A stretch of DNA of 64,000 nucleotides, taken from IMG/VR virus record IMGVR_UViG_3300050015_000481, positions 1 to 64,000 of that record. One strand, written 5' to 3'. The DNA comes from a virus. Position 1 is the first letter of the stretch, and each line of letters starts with the position of its first letter. Under the pieces are notes generated by a model. It was not told the DNA's origin. It searched no databases and saw only the letters and a program-made list of their open reading frames with translations. Below are positions 51,507 to 61,707 of this stretch, one piece after another. The translations under genes were made by a program, and so were the position numbers.

Positions 51507-52439
51507 GTGGCAGTTGGCACAATAGGCATAGTAAGACCCGCAGACGTTAGTATCGATGATATTGACATGTATTACAATTATACTCCGAACAGGCAAACAA
51601 GCAACACTGTAATGCTTCCATTGGTAGCAACAGAAATATTATCATATGCTTATTTACCAGATGCAGACCCTCTTCGTCAACCAGTAACTAACCAGAGTTT
51701 ACTTGAAAATTCCAACATATTGGAAGGAATTTATAATCTAAGATTGCCAGCATCAATTTTTAATCAATTGGGAATTTACACAATTTACATCAAACCCAAA
51801 ACATATAAATTACAAATTACCGATTGTAGCGTATTATCATCACTTCCAAGCGTTAATGGTATTACAATTAATGTGAATGATCTGCCTACGACCTTACAAG
51901 CCAATAATGCCTTACAGGGATTTAAGGTTGAATATCTTAATGCCGATGGTACTAAATTAAGAAATGTGGTTAGATATGTTGTTACTTCAAATAAAGTCGT
52001 TCCAGTAAATGAAAATATTGGTAATACTACGCAAAAAGCCACACGTTATCGTTTTGATGATACTGGTAGTCTGATATTTTTACAATTAACTCCAAGTAGT
52101 TCATCAGATGTGAAGCCTAATGTGTTGCCATTTATTGGCAATCCAACAGGAATTATTTTATTATCAAATACTTTCTTTTCACCACTTGCAGTTGAAGTTG
52201 AAATGGTTGATACAACTCTTGAAACACTTGCTGATATCGTTGCTGGTGAGCAAATGAAAGATGTTCAGAATGGTATTTTGACATACTATGATAAGAACAG
52301 AAATATAATCAAACAGTTCAATTTATTTGAAGCAAAAGATCAAGTTACGAACGTACCAGTATATGAATTAAAAGAATTACGAGACACTATTGATACAACA
52401 CAAGATATTACTACCGTATTGGGTGAAATACCACAATAA
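51507..52439 (+). CDS. Baseplate/tail structural protein
   Basis: 310 residues with a GTG start (51507), 1 nt after the endonuclease stop. Strand-rich with proline-containing turns (LPASIFNQLGIYTIYIKPKTYKLQITDC) and a late helix pair (TYYDKNRNIIKQFNLFEAKDQV). No known family. Context puts it in the baseplate. GTG starts occur here and at 52529. Confidence 0.5.
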   Translation: MAVGTIGIVRPADVSIDDIDMYYNYTPNRQTSNTVMLPLVATEILSYAYLPDADPLRQPVTNQSLLENSNILEGIYNLRLPASIFNQLGIYTIYIKPKTYKLQITDCSVLSSLPSVNGITINVNDLPTTLQANNALQGFKVEYLNADGTKLRNVVRYVVTSNKVVPVNENIGNTTQKATRYRFDDTGSLIFLQLTPSSSSDVKPNVLPFIGNPTGIILLSNTFFSPLAVEVEMVDTTLETLADIVAGEQMKDVQNGILTYYDKNRNIIKQFNLFEAKDQVTNVPVYELKELRDTIDTTQDITTVLGEIPQ

Positions 52440-52466
52440 TTTTCCGTTGCGCAATTCAAATGCTAA

Positions 52467-52500
52467 AAAATTCCAATTCATGAGATTGGGATTTTTTTTT
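52467..52500 (+). terminator. Probable rho-independent terminator
   Basis: AAAATTCCAAT/ATTGGGATTTT imperfect stem (one G-T pair) followed by a long T tract, before a new promoter element. Confidence 0.7.
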
Positions 52501-52503
52501 GTC

Positions 52504-52511
52504 GTATTTAT
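52504..52511 (+). promoter_or_regulatory. GTATTTAT promoter-like element
   Basis: 17 nt before the GTG start at 52529. Confidence 0.65.
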
Positions 52512-52528
52512 AGTAAAATGTAAATCTT

Positions 52529-55500
52529 GTGGCAAATTTAGTAAAGGTAGTAAATAACAATCTTGATCAGAACCTGAACGGAACGAATTTCACTCATACT
52601 GCATCAGAAACTATATTCACGTTTGGTGACTTTGCAGTTACATCGAACTTCGAAGGTAGAAAATTTATTGATTATACAAATACTCTTAGCTCATTTGTGC
52701 GTCCAGTTACTCTTGAAACTCTGGGCGTAACATCTGGACAATCTGCAATTATGGATTTATTTACTAATAATGCAGTGCTGAATCTCGATAGGTCTGACTT
52801 AAATACTTTTGTTAAATTTGGTAGTGCATATGAATTCCTTAGAGTGTCAATACAAAACATCATTGTAGCCTACCCGGGCAGCGTCTTCGCAAATTCTCAA
52901 ACCAATAAAGTAAAACAAGCAACATTTACTAATTTCACCTATGACGTTGTTACAAATGTTTCAACATTTAGAGTACCAACAGGAATGACAGTTAACACGT
53001 TTGGAATAATAACAAACTTTGGAAATATGAGTATTCCTGACGGACAGCAGATAAAGAACCTGAACGTTTCATATAATAATTATATTGTCTGGTCGGCTTT
53101 AGCACCAAGTGGAAACTCTTTTACTATAATTGGATATACAGGAAATACAGCAAGTAGAAAATATTTAACAATTAAAACAACTGGTAATCCATTTCCATAT
53201 AATACTGGAAGCACTGGTTCATTTGATTTTCACATCAAGCCAAGTAGTGCAGTATTTGAAGAGTTCAGAGCAACACTGAGTGATTATGAAAGATATATTG
53301 TTTCACAGAGAAATGGTACGGATGGCTTTATGTTTACCATGAAAGACCCAACATTACTCGATGATGGCTCAATTGTATATTCAGACACCCAGATTGTTTG
53401 GACAACTGGTGATAAATATAATATCGATACAAATACACCAAAGTATAGAAACTTTTTAAGTGCTGTTCTGGGCATTGGTAATAAGTATGATACAATAAAA
53501 ACAGATTTAATTGCAAGATTCCTGACTCCTGCATCACTCAAAACATATGACCTTACTGAAGAAGGTAAGATGACAAAATTATTGAGAATTTATGGTAGGG
53601 AATTTGATCAATTAAAGCAATTTATTGATTCTCTGGTTGATATTAATCGTGTAACATATGATAAGATTAACAACGTACCAGATCAGCTTATAAGTAATAT
53701 GGCAAGAACATTTGGATGGAATTACTTTTCATTGGTTAATGAAAATGAATTAGTTCAGAGCTTCTTAACCATTAGTGATGCTGAAAGAAATTTAAAACAA
53801 GATTTATTACCTGCGGAAATTGACATAGAACTTTGGAGAAGAATCTTATTGAATACCAGTTATTTCTGGAAGTCAAAGGGCACACGTGAAGCAATTAAAT
53901 CAATGTTCCTGCTTATTGGTATCCCCGAACCTTTTATAAACATTACCGAATATGTATATACAGTTGAAGGCAAGATTGACCCAAACACTGTTGGTCTGAC
54001 CCTTGCAGATTTTCCTTCAAATTCATTACCGTATGATACAGATGGTTATCCTCAAGCACCATTAGAAACTTCAGATTTTTTCTTTCAGATTAGTGGTGAT
54101 ACTGATGCTGGTCAGCATTACATGGATGTATTTCGTACTGCTGGTTTTGATTTAAGACAAAATGTTGATAATAGAAAATCTTGGGTACAAGCAGGTGCTG
54201 TTACAAGAGTTGATAGCACTACACCACAATATTTTCAACAGGATAGTAAATTGGTATTAAATACTAAAGAGGTTGATATTGCACTCGATACTGCACGTGG
54301 AATTGAATTTGATGTATACGATTATATTAATGGCATAGATTTTCCAGCTAACTCAAGCGGTTTTACATTGCCTTTTTCATATGTTAATATTTCTTTGGGA
54401 GTAAGTGCAACACAAAGTACATTTAATCTTCCAGCTAAAACACAGGGTGACTTTGAAGTTCGTTACAATGGTATTTTATTAAACGCACCAAAGACAGGGA
54501 GTACAACTGGTATTAGTACACAAGCTGATTATAGTATAAACTATATTGCTAATACCTTTACAATAACAAATCCAGCCATAAACACTGGCAATCGCAGGGA
54601 TGTAATTCAAGTAACATATATTTATTCGGGTAACACTCATCCAGTTAGTGGAATAACAGTTGAATATATTGTAACTCGTGTTAGTGCAAATCCAAGTGGT
54701 ACGGCTATTCCTTTACCAAGTTTTCCACGTGGTGACGTACAGGTAACAATTAATGGTATTGCTCTTACTAAAGGTACACCGCAATTCGCAGCAGATTATG
54801 TTGTTGACCCAGCAAACACAAGTGGTTCAAGCCAAATTATCATAACAAATACCGATTTAATTAATTATTTAACAATTAATCCCGATATTCAGGTAGCATA
54901 TGTTCAGGTGGTTGGCAGCAATGATATAAATGCAAGAAGTGAAGTCGTGAGAATTGATAGTTTTAATAGTAGTAAAATATATTTTAATAATAGTGCAAAT
55001 AAATATGTTTATAAGCTCAATTATAAAGCAAATAATGCATCTGAAATTAAGGTACTTATAGATGGTATTGCATTAGAGCCATATACGGACTACGATATAA
55101 ACATACAAAATCAATATGAAGTATTCCTACCAAAAGGTCTGAGGTATGGTACGATTATTAGTGTATATTATCTCGTTGCTCTTAGTTCATTTTTTACTCC
55201 AATTGTAGGAAACACATTTGGCGTTGGCGATATAAGTACTTTATCATTTTTGGAATTTATTGAATTGATTCAGAGAAAAATGATAAATGCAAGAACCAGA
55301 AAAACTGTTACGGATTTTAAAGGTGGTTGGTATCCTTCATTATTAAATGTTTATATTCAATATCTTAAAAGAGGTTTATTACCAGAAAGTGATCCCCTGC
55401 ATTCAAATGGTTATACTTTTGAAAATCTTTATGGTTTTCTTAGTAAATATAATTCTTTCTTTCAGAGATTTGTTGATAAATTACTTTCAGCAACGATTAT

Positions 55501-57070
55501 TTTAAAAGAAAGCGGACTTTTAATTAGAAATACTGTTTTCACAAAACAAAAATTCACATATAAAAGAGGTGTGAATCTTTATTCTGGTGGTTCTTCAACT
55601 ATTGATCTCAGAGGTAATGCAATGCTTCAGTATTTAGGTGATGATGGCAGCACATTTCAAATTTTACAAGGCGCACCAGCACCTTCAGCAACAATACCTA
55701 CTGTGATAACAAGTAATATAATAAATATAACTCAAACTGGAGCAACAGGCGGTGGTAATGTTACATCAAACGGTGGATCACTCGTAACTTCACGTGGAAT
55801 TTGCTGGGATACAGTACCAGCACCAACAATTGGTGATAGTAAAACAATTAACGGTAATGGGGTTGGTGTATTTACCAGTACATTAACTGGATTATTACCG
55901 AACACCAGATATTATGTGAGGGCATATGCAATAAATGTTATTGGCGTAGCATATGGTAACGAAATTAGTTTCTTAACTGCAGATATAGTACCAGCACCTA
56001 TGATTTTAACAAAACCTGCAAGTAGTTTTGCACAGACCACAATTACTAATACTGGTGGTTATGGTATTACTGGTTTTACTGGTATTGATTATTATGCAAT
56101 GCAATATGCATTTAGTTCAATTACACCTATATGGCAGTTGTCACCTCCAGCACCATTAGTAGGACCGCTCGGAGTTAATAATTTTACTTTGAGTATTAGT
56201 GCTTTAGCACCAAATACAGATTATATGTATCGTGCATATATGGTTGTAAACGGAAGTCCATTCTATGGAAATATATTAAACGTACATACTTTATCGTTCA
56301 CACCTACATTACCTGTAGTTACAACAGCAGCAGTAACATCTATAACAACAAGTGATGCAACTACTGGTGGTGATGTAACATCAAGCGGTACTGATGCATC
56401 TGGCAATCCTGAAACAGTTACTGAACGTGGTATTGTATATGGATTAGCACCAAACCCAACAACAGGAAATACAAAAATCATTAGTGGTAGTGGTTTAGGT
56501 GCATTTGTGGTTAATTTAACTGGATTAGTATCAAATACAACATATTTTGTAAGAGCATATGCTATTAATGGTGCTGGACTTGTATACGGAAATCAAATTA
56601 CTTTTACAACTGTGGCATTACCAGTATTTAATATTGGTATTGTTCGTACTGGTAGTGGCGGTACTGGCGGTGGCGCACAAAGCAATGGTACTATAAATCC
56701 AAGTCCAGCATTAAGTGCAGGTCAAACCATTACATTAAGTCTTAATATTTGTCATGTAATATTTGGTACAACTTTTGGTCAGAATTTAACAACAATTTAT
56801 TGTAGTACAAATAATGGAGCAACTTATAGTATTATAAGTCCGTCACCATTTACTACTAATTCTCCATCATCACCATATCCAAATAGAAATGTATCACAAC
56901 ACACTTTAGGTGTTACTTTACATCAGAATGAAAGATTGTGCTATGTTAATCAAGTAGGATCAGCAATGAACAGTACGGGCACTTGTGCTTGTTTGAGTAT
57001 ATCATCATACAGTAATAGTGGAAACATTAGTGTTATTGTAAGCAGTAATTGTGATTGTATTGTTATTTAA
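52529..57070 (+). CDS. Large baseplate/tail protein with FN3-like repeats
   Basis: 1513 residues, GTG start. The middle (about 345-510: YGREFDQLKQFIDSL ... VPDQLISNMARTFGW ... WRRILLNTSYFWKSKGTREAIKSMFLLIGIPE) resembles the tail-protein-I-like region found in large baseplate wedge proteins. Two FN3-like modules of the Bacteroidota type follow (about 1057-1150 and 1257-1363), with SRGICWDTVPAPT, TRYYVRAYAIN and YGNEISF motifs. The C-terminal 150 residues form a Cys-containing tip. Probably the host-facing wedge or short-fibre base. Confidence 0.65.
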   Translation: MANLVKVVNNNLDQNLNGTNFTHTASETIFTFGDFAVTSNFEGRKFIDYTNTLSSFVRPVTLETLGVTSGQSAIMDLFTNNAVLNLDRSDLNTFVKFGSAYEFLRVSIQNIIVAYPGSVFANSQTNKVKQATFTNFTYDVVTNVSTFRVPTGMTVNTFGIITNFGNMSIPDGQQIKNLNVSYNNYIVWSALAPSGNSFTIIGYTGNTASRKYLTIKTTGNPFPYNTGSTGSFDFHIKPSSAVFEEFRATLSDYERYIVSQRNGTDGFMFTMKDPTLLDDGSIVYSDTQIVWTTGDKYNIDTNTPKYRNFLSAVLGIGNKYDTIKTDLIARFLTPASLKTYDLTEEGKMTKLLRIYGREFDQLKQFIDSLVDINRVTYDKINNVPDQLISNMARTFGWNYFSLVNENELVQSFLTISDAERNLKQDLLPAEIDIELWRRILLNTSYFWKSKGTREAIKSMFLLIGIPEPFINITEYVYTVEGKIDPNTVGLTLADFPSNSLPYDTDGYPQAPLETSDFFFQISGDTDAGQHYMDVFRTAGFDLRQNVDNRKSWVQAGAVTRVDSTTPQYFQQDSKLVLNTKEVDIALDTARGIEFDVYDYINGIDFPANSSGFTLPFSYVNISLGVSATQSTFNLPAKTQGDFEVRYNGILLNAPKTGSTTGISTQADYSINYIANTFTITNPAINTGNRRDVIQVTYIYSGNTHPVSGITVEYIVTRVSANPSGTAIPLPSFPRGDVQVTINGIALTKGTPQFAADYVVDPANTSGSSQIIITNTDLINYLTINPDIQVAYVQVVGSNDINARSEVVRIDSFNSSKIYFNNSANKYVYKLNYKANNASEIKVLIDGIALEPYTDYDINIQNQYEVFLPKGLRYGTIISVYYLVALSSFFTPIVGNTFGVGDISTLSFLEFIELIQRKMINARTRKTVTDFKGGWYPSLLNVYIQYLKRGLLPESDPLHSNGYTFENLYGFLSKYNSFFQRFVDKLLSATIILKESGLLIRNTVFTKQKFTYKRGVNLYSGGSSTIDLRGNAMLQYLGDDGSTFQILQGAPAPSATIPTVITSNIINITQTGATGGGNVTSNGGSLVTSRGICWDTVPAPTIGDSKTINGNGVGVFTSTLTGLLPNTRYYVRAYAINVIGVAYGNEISFLTADIVPAPMILTKPASSFAQTTITNTGGYGITGFTGIDYYAMQYAFSSITPIWQLSPPAPLVGPLGVNNFTLSISALAPNTDYMYRAYMVVNGSPFYGNILNVHTLSFTPTLPVVTTAAVTSITTSDATTGGDVTSSGTDASGNPETVTERGIVYGLAPNPTTGNTKIISGSGLGAFVVNLTGLVSNTTYFVRAYAINGAGLVYGNQITFTTVALPVFNIGIVRTGSGGTGGGAQSNGTINPSPALSAGQTITLSLNICHVIFGTTFGQNLTTIYCSTNNGATYSIISPSPFTTNSPSSPYPNRNVSQHTLGVTLHQNERLCYVNQVGSAMNSTGTCACLSISSYSNSGNISVIVSSNCDCIVI

Positions 57071-57084
57071 AAATTATATTATTA

Positions 57085-57092
57085 GTATTTAT
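57085..57092 (+). promoter_or_regulatory. GTATTTAT promoter-like element
   Basis: 18 nt before the ATG at 57111. Confidence 0.62.
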
Positions 57093-57110
57093 ATTTAAAT
57101 TGTTGTAAAA

Positions 57111-59954
57111 ATGGCATTCATTGAGAAAAAAGACCCCGTAGTTTTAAATATTAAGCTGACCACAAAGGGTAGAGAATTACTTTCTACTGGTAATTTATCG
57201 TTTAAATATTATGCTATTGGTGATAGTGAAATTGATTATAAATTTAATAACGATACTGGATTTAATCCCTTCAACGCAAATATCTTAAGACCAGCAGATA
57301 ACAGTCCAAAGATTATATCATTTATACCAAGGAATATGTCTGGCAGTACATTCAATGCAATACCAAGCATCCCTAATACAACATATTTGGTCACTAATTC
57401 AACGCCAACAATTGGATTTTTTGACAGCACAACAGGTGCTACGTTTACATTTACAACCGATTCAAATCATGTTAAACAACCGAATGTTTATGTCGATATG
57501 AGTGGAGTTACTGGCGGGACAAAATTACATTTGAGACTGATTCAGCCATTTAATGGTCAAGAACCTGCAACTGGTGACACAGTATTAATTAAATGGACAT
57601 TTACTGTAGATACAACTGGATTTACAACACAAAAGAATAAGCCAGTAGCAATGTTGGTATATAAAATTCAAGCCAAAACAGGTACTTTGGCAGCAGATAA
57701 TTTATGGATTACTGTTGACAGACCATTGCCTAATTATACTGGTCTTGGTGCAACAGGTAGAGCAGGTGCGCTGGTTTATTATAATTTTATTAATTTTAGT
57801 GGTGACACGGTATTTAATATGAGTTCAACCGACTATATTGATCAGAGTGTAATAGATTTCTTTCAGAACAGTCAATGTCCGACAATAATATTCCCATTTT
57901 GGAATCTTTCGATTATATTTACTGACGAAATAGCTGGTGTCACTGGAAATAATAAGACATATGGTCAATTTAACACCAATGGATATGCTGGATTTGTTTC
58001 ATATATTCAGACTCAACGACCTTTATATAAAAAATTAGGTGTTATACATTATACAAATGATTCACCTGCTAACGTATATGCTGAAGGTTTTTATTTAAAT
58101 TCTGCAAAAATTGATATGCCAACAATAATGTGGCATAATAATAGTGGAACTACTATTGGTGCAAGTTTTATATCTGCCAGTGGAAATGGCTTTACATTGG
58201 TTGATCTGGGCATTCACTATTTTGATCTTGTTGATGTCAACAGACCCAATATAAAAGTAGGTAAAGTATTTGATGAATTAAAAATATTTCTTATTGAAGA
58301 TCAAGAATTATTATACGCAATGTCATATAAATCAAACAGGTCTTGGACTCTTCCACCATTTACAATAAATGGCGGTAGTGGTGGTTGTCCACCTTGCCCA
58401 TCTATATCAGACGGACAAACATTATTCGTACAAACAATAATTGGTACACCCGGTTCTATTAAAAACACTGGTGGTAGAAATATTGTTGGATATCAAAATG
58501 TTACAGAATATGGTGTAGAATATAAATTAACTGGTGCTACTGATTGGACACGTATAGTTATTGGTAATAGTTTAGCTGCCGATAACTTCACTTACACTAT
58601 TACTGGTACTACTCCAAGTGCATCATATAATTATCGTTCATATGTTAAAATCGGTAAGAACGAATTTATTGATCATTCAAATGATAATAATGTAATTACA
58701 ATGTTACCACCACCTGTAGTTCCACCTCCACCTCCACCTCCAATTATTCCTACTGTTGCAACAATTGTTGGTAATGCAGGTATTGGTAGAATTATTAATA
58801 CTGGTGGATTTAATATTGGTTGCACCAGTCCTATACCTCAAAGTGTATTTGTTGCTGTTGAAAAATACGGTATGCAATATAAATTACATACAGATAGTGC
58901 TTGGTCATGTTCACCAGCAGTACTGAATGCAGGACCACTGGCTGTTGATAATTTCTCAACAACAATTGCTGGATTAACTGAATGTGCTTGTTATGATTAT
59001 GCAGCACTTATTCAAGTAGCTGGAATAAAATATTGTGGTGCATGTAATTCTCTTACAACTTGTGCTTCACCAGCACCAGTACTTTTTGTTCCTACTGTTA
59101 CAACAGGTGTACCATTTAAATTACTTTCAACTTCTATGATTACCAAAAATAATTATGTTAATGATAATGGCGGTACTGCAATTCTGGAATATGGTGTACT
59201 TTATTCACAAAATCCAGCGACTCCATTAATTTATGGTAATGCTGGAGTAGGAAAAGCATCGATAGTTGGTGATTACCCAGACACATCGCTTCCATTTACG
59301 ATGACAATATCTCCGCTTACTGATTCATCTACTGTAAATTATAGAGCATTTGCAATAAACTCTGCTGGTATTGGATATGGTGATACAGCAAATACTACAA
59401 CACCAGCAATACCCGCACCACCACAACAGGCATTACTTTACATTACAAATTCAACACAGTTGGGAGCAAATACTGATGTAAGAAGTTGTATTTGTGGAAA
59501 ACTTGCAGTAACAGTACCTTTAACAGCAGGACAAACTGTTAGATTATGTTTTACCGATTGCGCATATTCACAATCAAGCAGTCCGTTACAACGTCAAATC
59601 AGTGCATGCTCATGGATAACAACAAGTGGTGGCGTTGGTGCAACACAATGCAATCCAATAAGTTCAGTGTTACCAATTAATTCTGTTGATAGTTGTTCTA
59701 ATGAAAGTACTTCATTTGTTGATATTACTTCTGATAACATTGCCAATATAACATTATGGACAGTAGCAACAAGTCATGCAAGTAATGTCAGTGTACAATA
59801 TCATAACGTTGCATCAGTTAATTTAGCTGCTGTGGTTAATTCTGGTGGTGCTAATTATACTATTGGAACATCACTTTTACAAGCATATAATACTTCATGC
59901 TGTGTAGGTGGCGGTGGTGGCGCAACAGGCGGTGGAACTTCAATGATACAATAA
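57111..59954 (+). CDS. Large tail/baseplate protein with FN3-like modules and proline linker
   Basis: 947 residues. N-terminus AFIEKKDPVVLNIKLTTKGRELLSTGNLSFKYYAIGDSEIDY resembles phage proteins that begin with a short ring-binding domain. Three FN3-like modules (about 430-527, 547-650, 660-763) are separated by a run of prolines near 535-545 (PPPPPPPIIP), a flexible hinge. The C-terminal domain resembles the one ending 52529, with many Cys residues and a Gly-rich end. Likely a tail-tip or fibre-adaptor protein. Confidence 0.6.
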   Translation: MAFIEKKDPVVLNIKLTTKGRELLSTGNLSFKYYAIGDSEIDYKFNNDTGFNPFNANILRPADNSPKIISFIPRNMSGSTFNAIPSIPNTTYLVTNSTPTIGFFDSTTGATFTFTTDSNHVKQPNVYVDMSGVTGGTKLHLRLIQPFNGQEPATGDTVLIKWTFTVDTTGFTTQKNKPVAMLVYKIQAKTGTLAADNLWITVDRPLPNYTGLGATGRAGALVYYNFINFSGDTVFNMSSTDYIDQSVIDFFQNSQCPTIIFPFWNLSIIFTDEIAGVTGNNKTYGQFNTNGYAGFVSYIQTQRPLYKKLGVIHYTNDSPANVYAEGFYLNSAKIDMPTIMWHNNSGTTIGASFISASGNGFTLVDLGIHYFDLVDVNRPNIKVGKVFDELKIFLIEDQELLYAMSYKSNRSWTLPPFTINGGSGGCPPCPSISDGQTLFVQTIIGTPGSIKNTGGRNIVGYQNVTEYGVEYKLTGATDWTRIVIGNSLAADNFTYTITGTTPSASYNYRSYVKIGKNEFIDHSNDNNVITMLPPPVVPPPPPPPIIPTVATIVGNAGIGRIINTGGFNIGCTSPIPQSVFVAVEKYGMQYKLHTDSAWSCSPAVLNAGPLAVDNFSTTIAGLTECACYDYAALIQVAGIKYCGACNSLTTCASPAPVLFVPTVTTGVPFKLLSTSMITKNNYVNDNGGTAILEYGVLYSQNPATPLIYGNAGVGKASIVGDYPDTSLPFTMTISPLTDSSTVNYRAFAINSAGIGYGDTANTTTPAIPAPPQQALLYITNSTQLGANTDVRSCICGKLAVTVPLTAGQTVRLCFTDCAYSQSSSPLQRQISACSWITTSGGVGATQCNPISSVLPINSVDSCSNESTSFVDITSDNIANITLWTVATSHASNVSVQYHNVASVNLAAVVNSGGANYTIGTSLLQAYNTSCCVGGGGGATGGGTSMIQ

Positions 59955-59974
59955 AAATTTAAATAAATAAAAGA

Positions 59975-60736
59975 ATGATACAAGATTTTTCAATATTTGC
60001 CACATACATTTTAGTACCAATAAGCGGTAACAGCGAAGCAATACACTGTAATTACATTCAGAGATTGCCAATTGAAACCGATAATCTTAGCATACAGGAA
60101 GTTCTTATGAATTTCTCTGGTGGAACTACTGGTGCAACTGCTGGTTTTAAATTTTTAAATAGCAGTATTACTGGTAGTACTGCAGGTACTGGATTTACTG
60201 CAAATAAAATATATGCACTGATTCAAACTGGATTAACTAATCTTACTGGCACTACCACACCAGACCCCGCTTTATGGAAAATGTATGATCTTACTTCCCA
60301 AATAACTAAGCCTACTCCACACATTGCAGGACAACCATTGACTGCAAAAGAATTAACACAGAATAATTTTAAAATTCCGTTAAGCGATTACAATACCACT
60401 GGTTTTACTGCATATACACTGACATATCTTAATTATCCTACAAATTTACCAGCCGATGCAGATAAATTATCATTTGGTGATGAAAAGTATTTTATGGGTA
60501 ATGTTTCAGGAGAAATTCATGCTGATGTATTCGTAACTGATCTTTCAATTGTATTAAATCTTAACGAATTTAATTCAAGCACAAATCTTACATGGGATGG
60601 AGTATCAAAAGTGGCAATAACAGAAATTGGTGTATATGATGCCAATATGAATTTAGTTGCTATTGGTAAACTAAATGACCCAATTGTAAAGGATTCAACT
60701 ATCTCAAGAACAATCGTTTTTGATATAGATTTTTAA
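59975..60736 (+). CDS. Hypothetical tail structural protein
   Basis: 253 residues. Strand-rich with FSGGTTGATAGFKFL and GTTTPDPALWKMYDLT segments and a clear C-terminal WDGVSKVAITEIGVYDANMNLVAIGKL pattern, which is often seen in phage baseplate or fibre-attachment proteins. Last of the tail operon before a new promoter element. Confidence 0.5.
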   Translation: MIQDFSIFATYILVPISGNSEAIHCNYIQRLPIETDNLSIQEVLMNFSGGTTGATAGFKFLNSSITGSTAGTGFTANKIYALIQTGLTNLTGTTTPDPALWKMYDLTSQITKPTPHIAGQPLTAKELTQNNFKIPLSDYNTTGFTAYTLTYLNYPTNLPADADKLSFGDEKYFMGNVSGEIHADVFVTDLSIVLNLNEFNSSTNLTWDGVSKVAITEIGVYDANMNLVAIGKLNDPIVKDSTISRTIVFDIDF

Positions 60737-60782
60737 TTGTTGAAAATAATCATAAAAATTTATATTTTTTTATAAATTCTTA

Positions 60783-60790
60783 GTATTTAT
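60783..60790 (+). promoter_or_regulatory. GTATTTAT promoter-like element
   Basis: 29 nt before the ATG at 60820. Confidence 0.58.
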
Positions 60791-60819
60791 TATAAATTGT
60801 ATAAAAATTTATAATATAT

Positions 60820-61056
60820 ATGGGAAATAATAATGAAACAAAGCCTAAGTCAATTATAATTGATGGCGAACTACATAATAGGTTCAAAATATTATGTAAG
60901 GGTAAAAGTATGAAGATTGGCGGTATTATCGAAGACCTAATCAGGTTATATCTAAGATATCCGAAAGAAACTCAAAAACAGATTGATGAAATTAAAGAAG
61001 AGGAATCTTCAAAATTACTTCGTGCTCAAATGTTTGAAGCAGTAACTAAAAAATAA
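60820..61056 (+). CDS. Ribbon-helix-helix-like small protein
   Basis: 78 residues. SIIIDGELHNRFKILCKGKSMKIGGIIEDLIRLYL has the strand-helix-helix spacing of Arc/MetJ-type DNA-binding proteins, followed by a charged helical tail (KQIDEIKEEESSKLLRAQMF). It lies 3 nt before the resolvase gene. May regulate its operon; target unknown. Confidence 0.58.
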   Translation: MGNNNETKPKSIIIDGELHNRFKILCKGKSMKIGGIIEDLIRLYLRYPKETQKQIDEIKEEESSKLLRAQMFEAVTKK

Positions 61057-61059
61057 TTT

Positions 61060-61707
61060 ATGGAAAAGTATATATGGTCGTTGGATATAAGCACCACCAA
61101 CATTGGTAGTGCATTGTGGAGTACAGATGGAAAGCTAATTGAATTAAAGCACCTTGAATTAAAACTCGGTAAAGATATTAATATTGATGATCGCATAATT
61201 CACAAATCAGAAATATTCAGAAAATATGTTGAAGATTTTAAAAAGAGAATATTGAATGAACTTAACGGTGAAATTAGTCATATTGTTGTGGAAGAACCTC
61301 TGGGTGGTAGTAATAACAGCAACACTGTTTCACTACTGTATGGTTTTAATGGCATATGTAGGTATATTCTCTTCAGAATATTCGACATTTACCCCAAAAA
61401 GATCAGCGTATACGATTCACGAAAGTTGTTCTGTACTGAATTGGTTCATACTTCAAAAAAGAAGAATAGAAAGACTGGCGAAATTGAGGTTGTTGAAACG
61501 CTCTCATTTCCACCAGAATATATAAAAGAAAAAAAGTTGTATATTTGGAAAAAAGTTTGTACCTTAGAACCCCAAATCGAGTGGTTTTATAAGAAAGACT
61601 CAAATGAACCTAAAGACATGTGTTTCGATCTAAGTGATTCATATGCAGTAGGTTACGCTGGTTTAAAATTATTGGGAATTATAAAAGATGGGAAAAAGAA
61701 TATATAA
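61060..61707 (+). CDS. RuvC-like Holliday junction resolvase
   Basis: 215 residues with an RNase H-like fold: LDISTTNIGSALW at the start (first Asp), HIVVEEPLGGSN (Glu), and FDLSDSYAVGYAGL at the end (paired Asp residues), the catalytic set of RuvC/poxvirus-type resolvases. Phages use such enzymes to resolve recombination intermediates before packaging. The end overlaps the next endonuclease gene by 20 nt. Confidence 0.8.
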   Translation: MEKYIWSLDISTTNIGSALWSTDGKLIELKHLELKLGKDINIDDRIIHKSEIFRKYVEDFKKRILNELNGEISHIVVEEPLGGSNNSNTVSLLYGFNGICRYILFRIFDIYPKKISVYDSRKLFCTELVHTSKKKNRKTGEIEVVETLSFPPEYIKEKKLYIWKKVCTLEPQIEWFYKKDSNEPKDMCFDLSDSYAVGYAGLKLLGIIKDGKKNI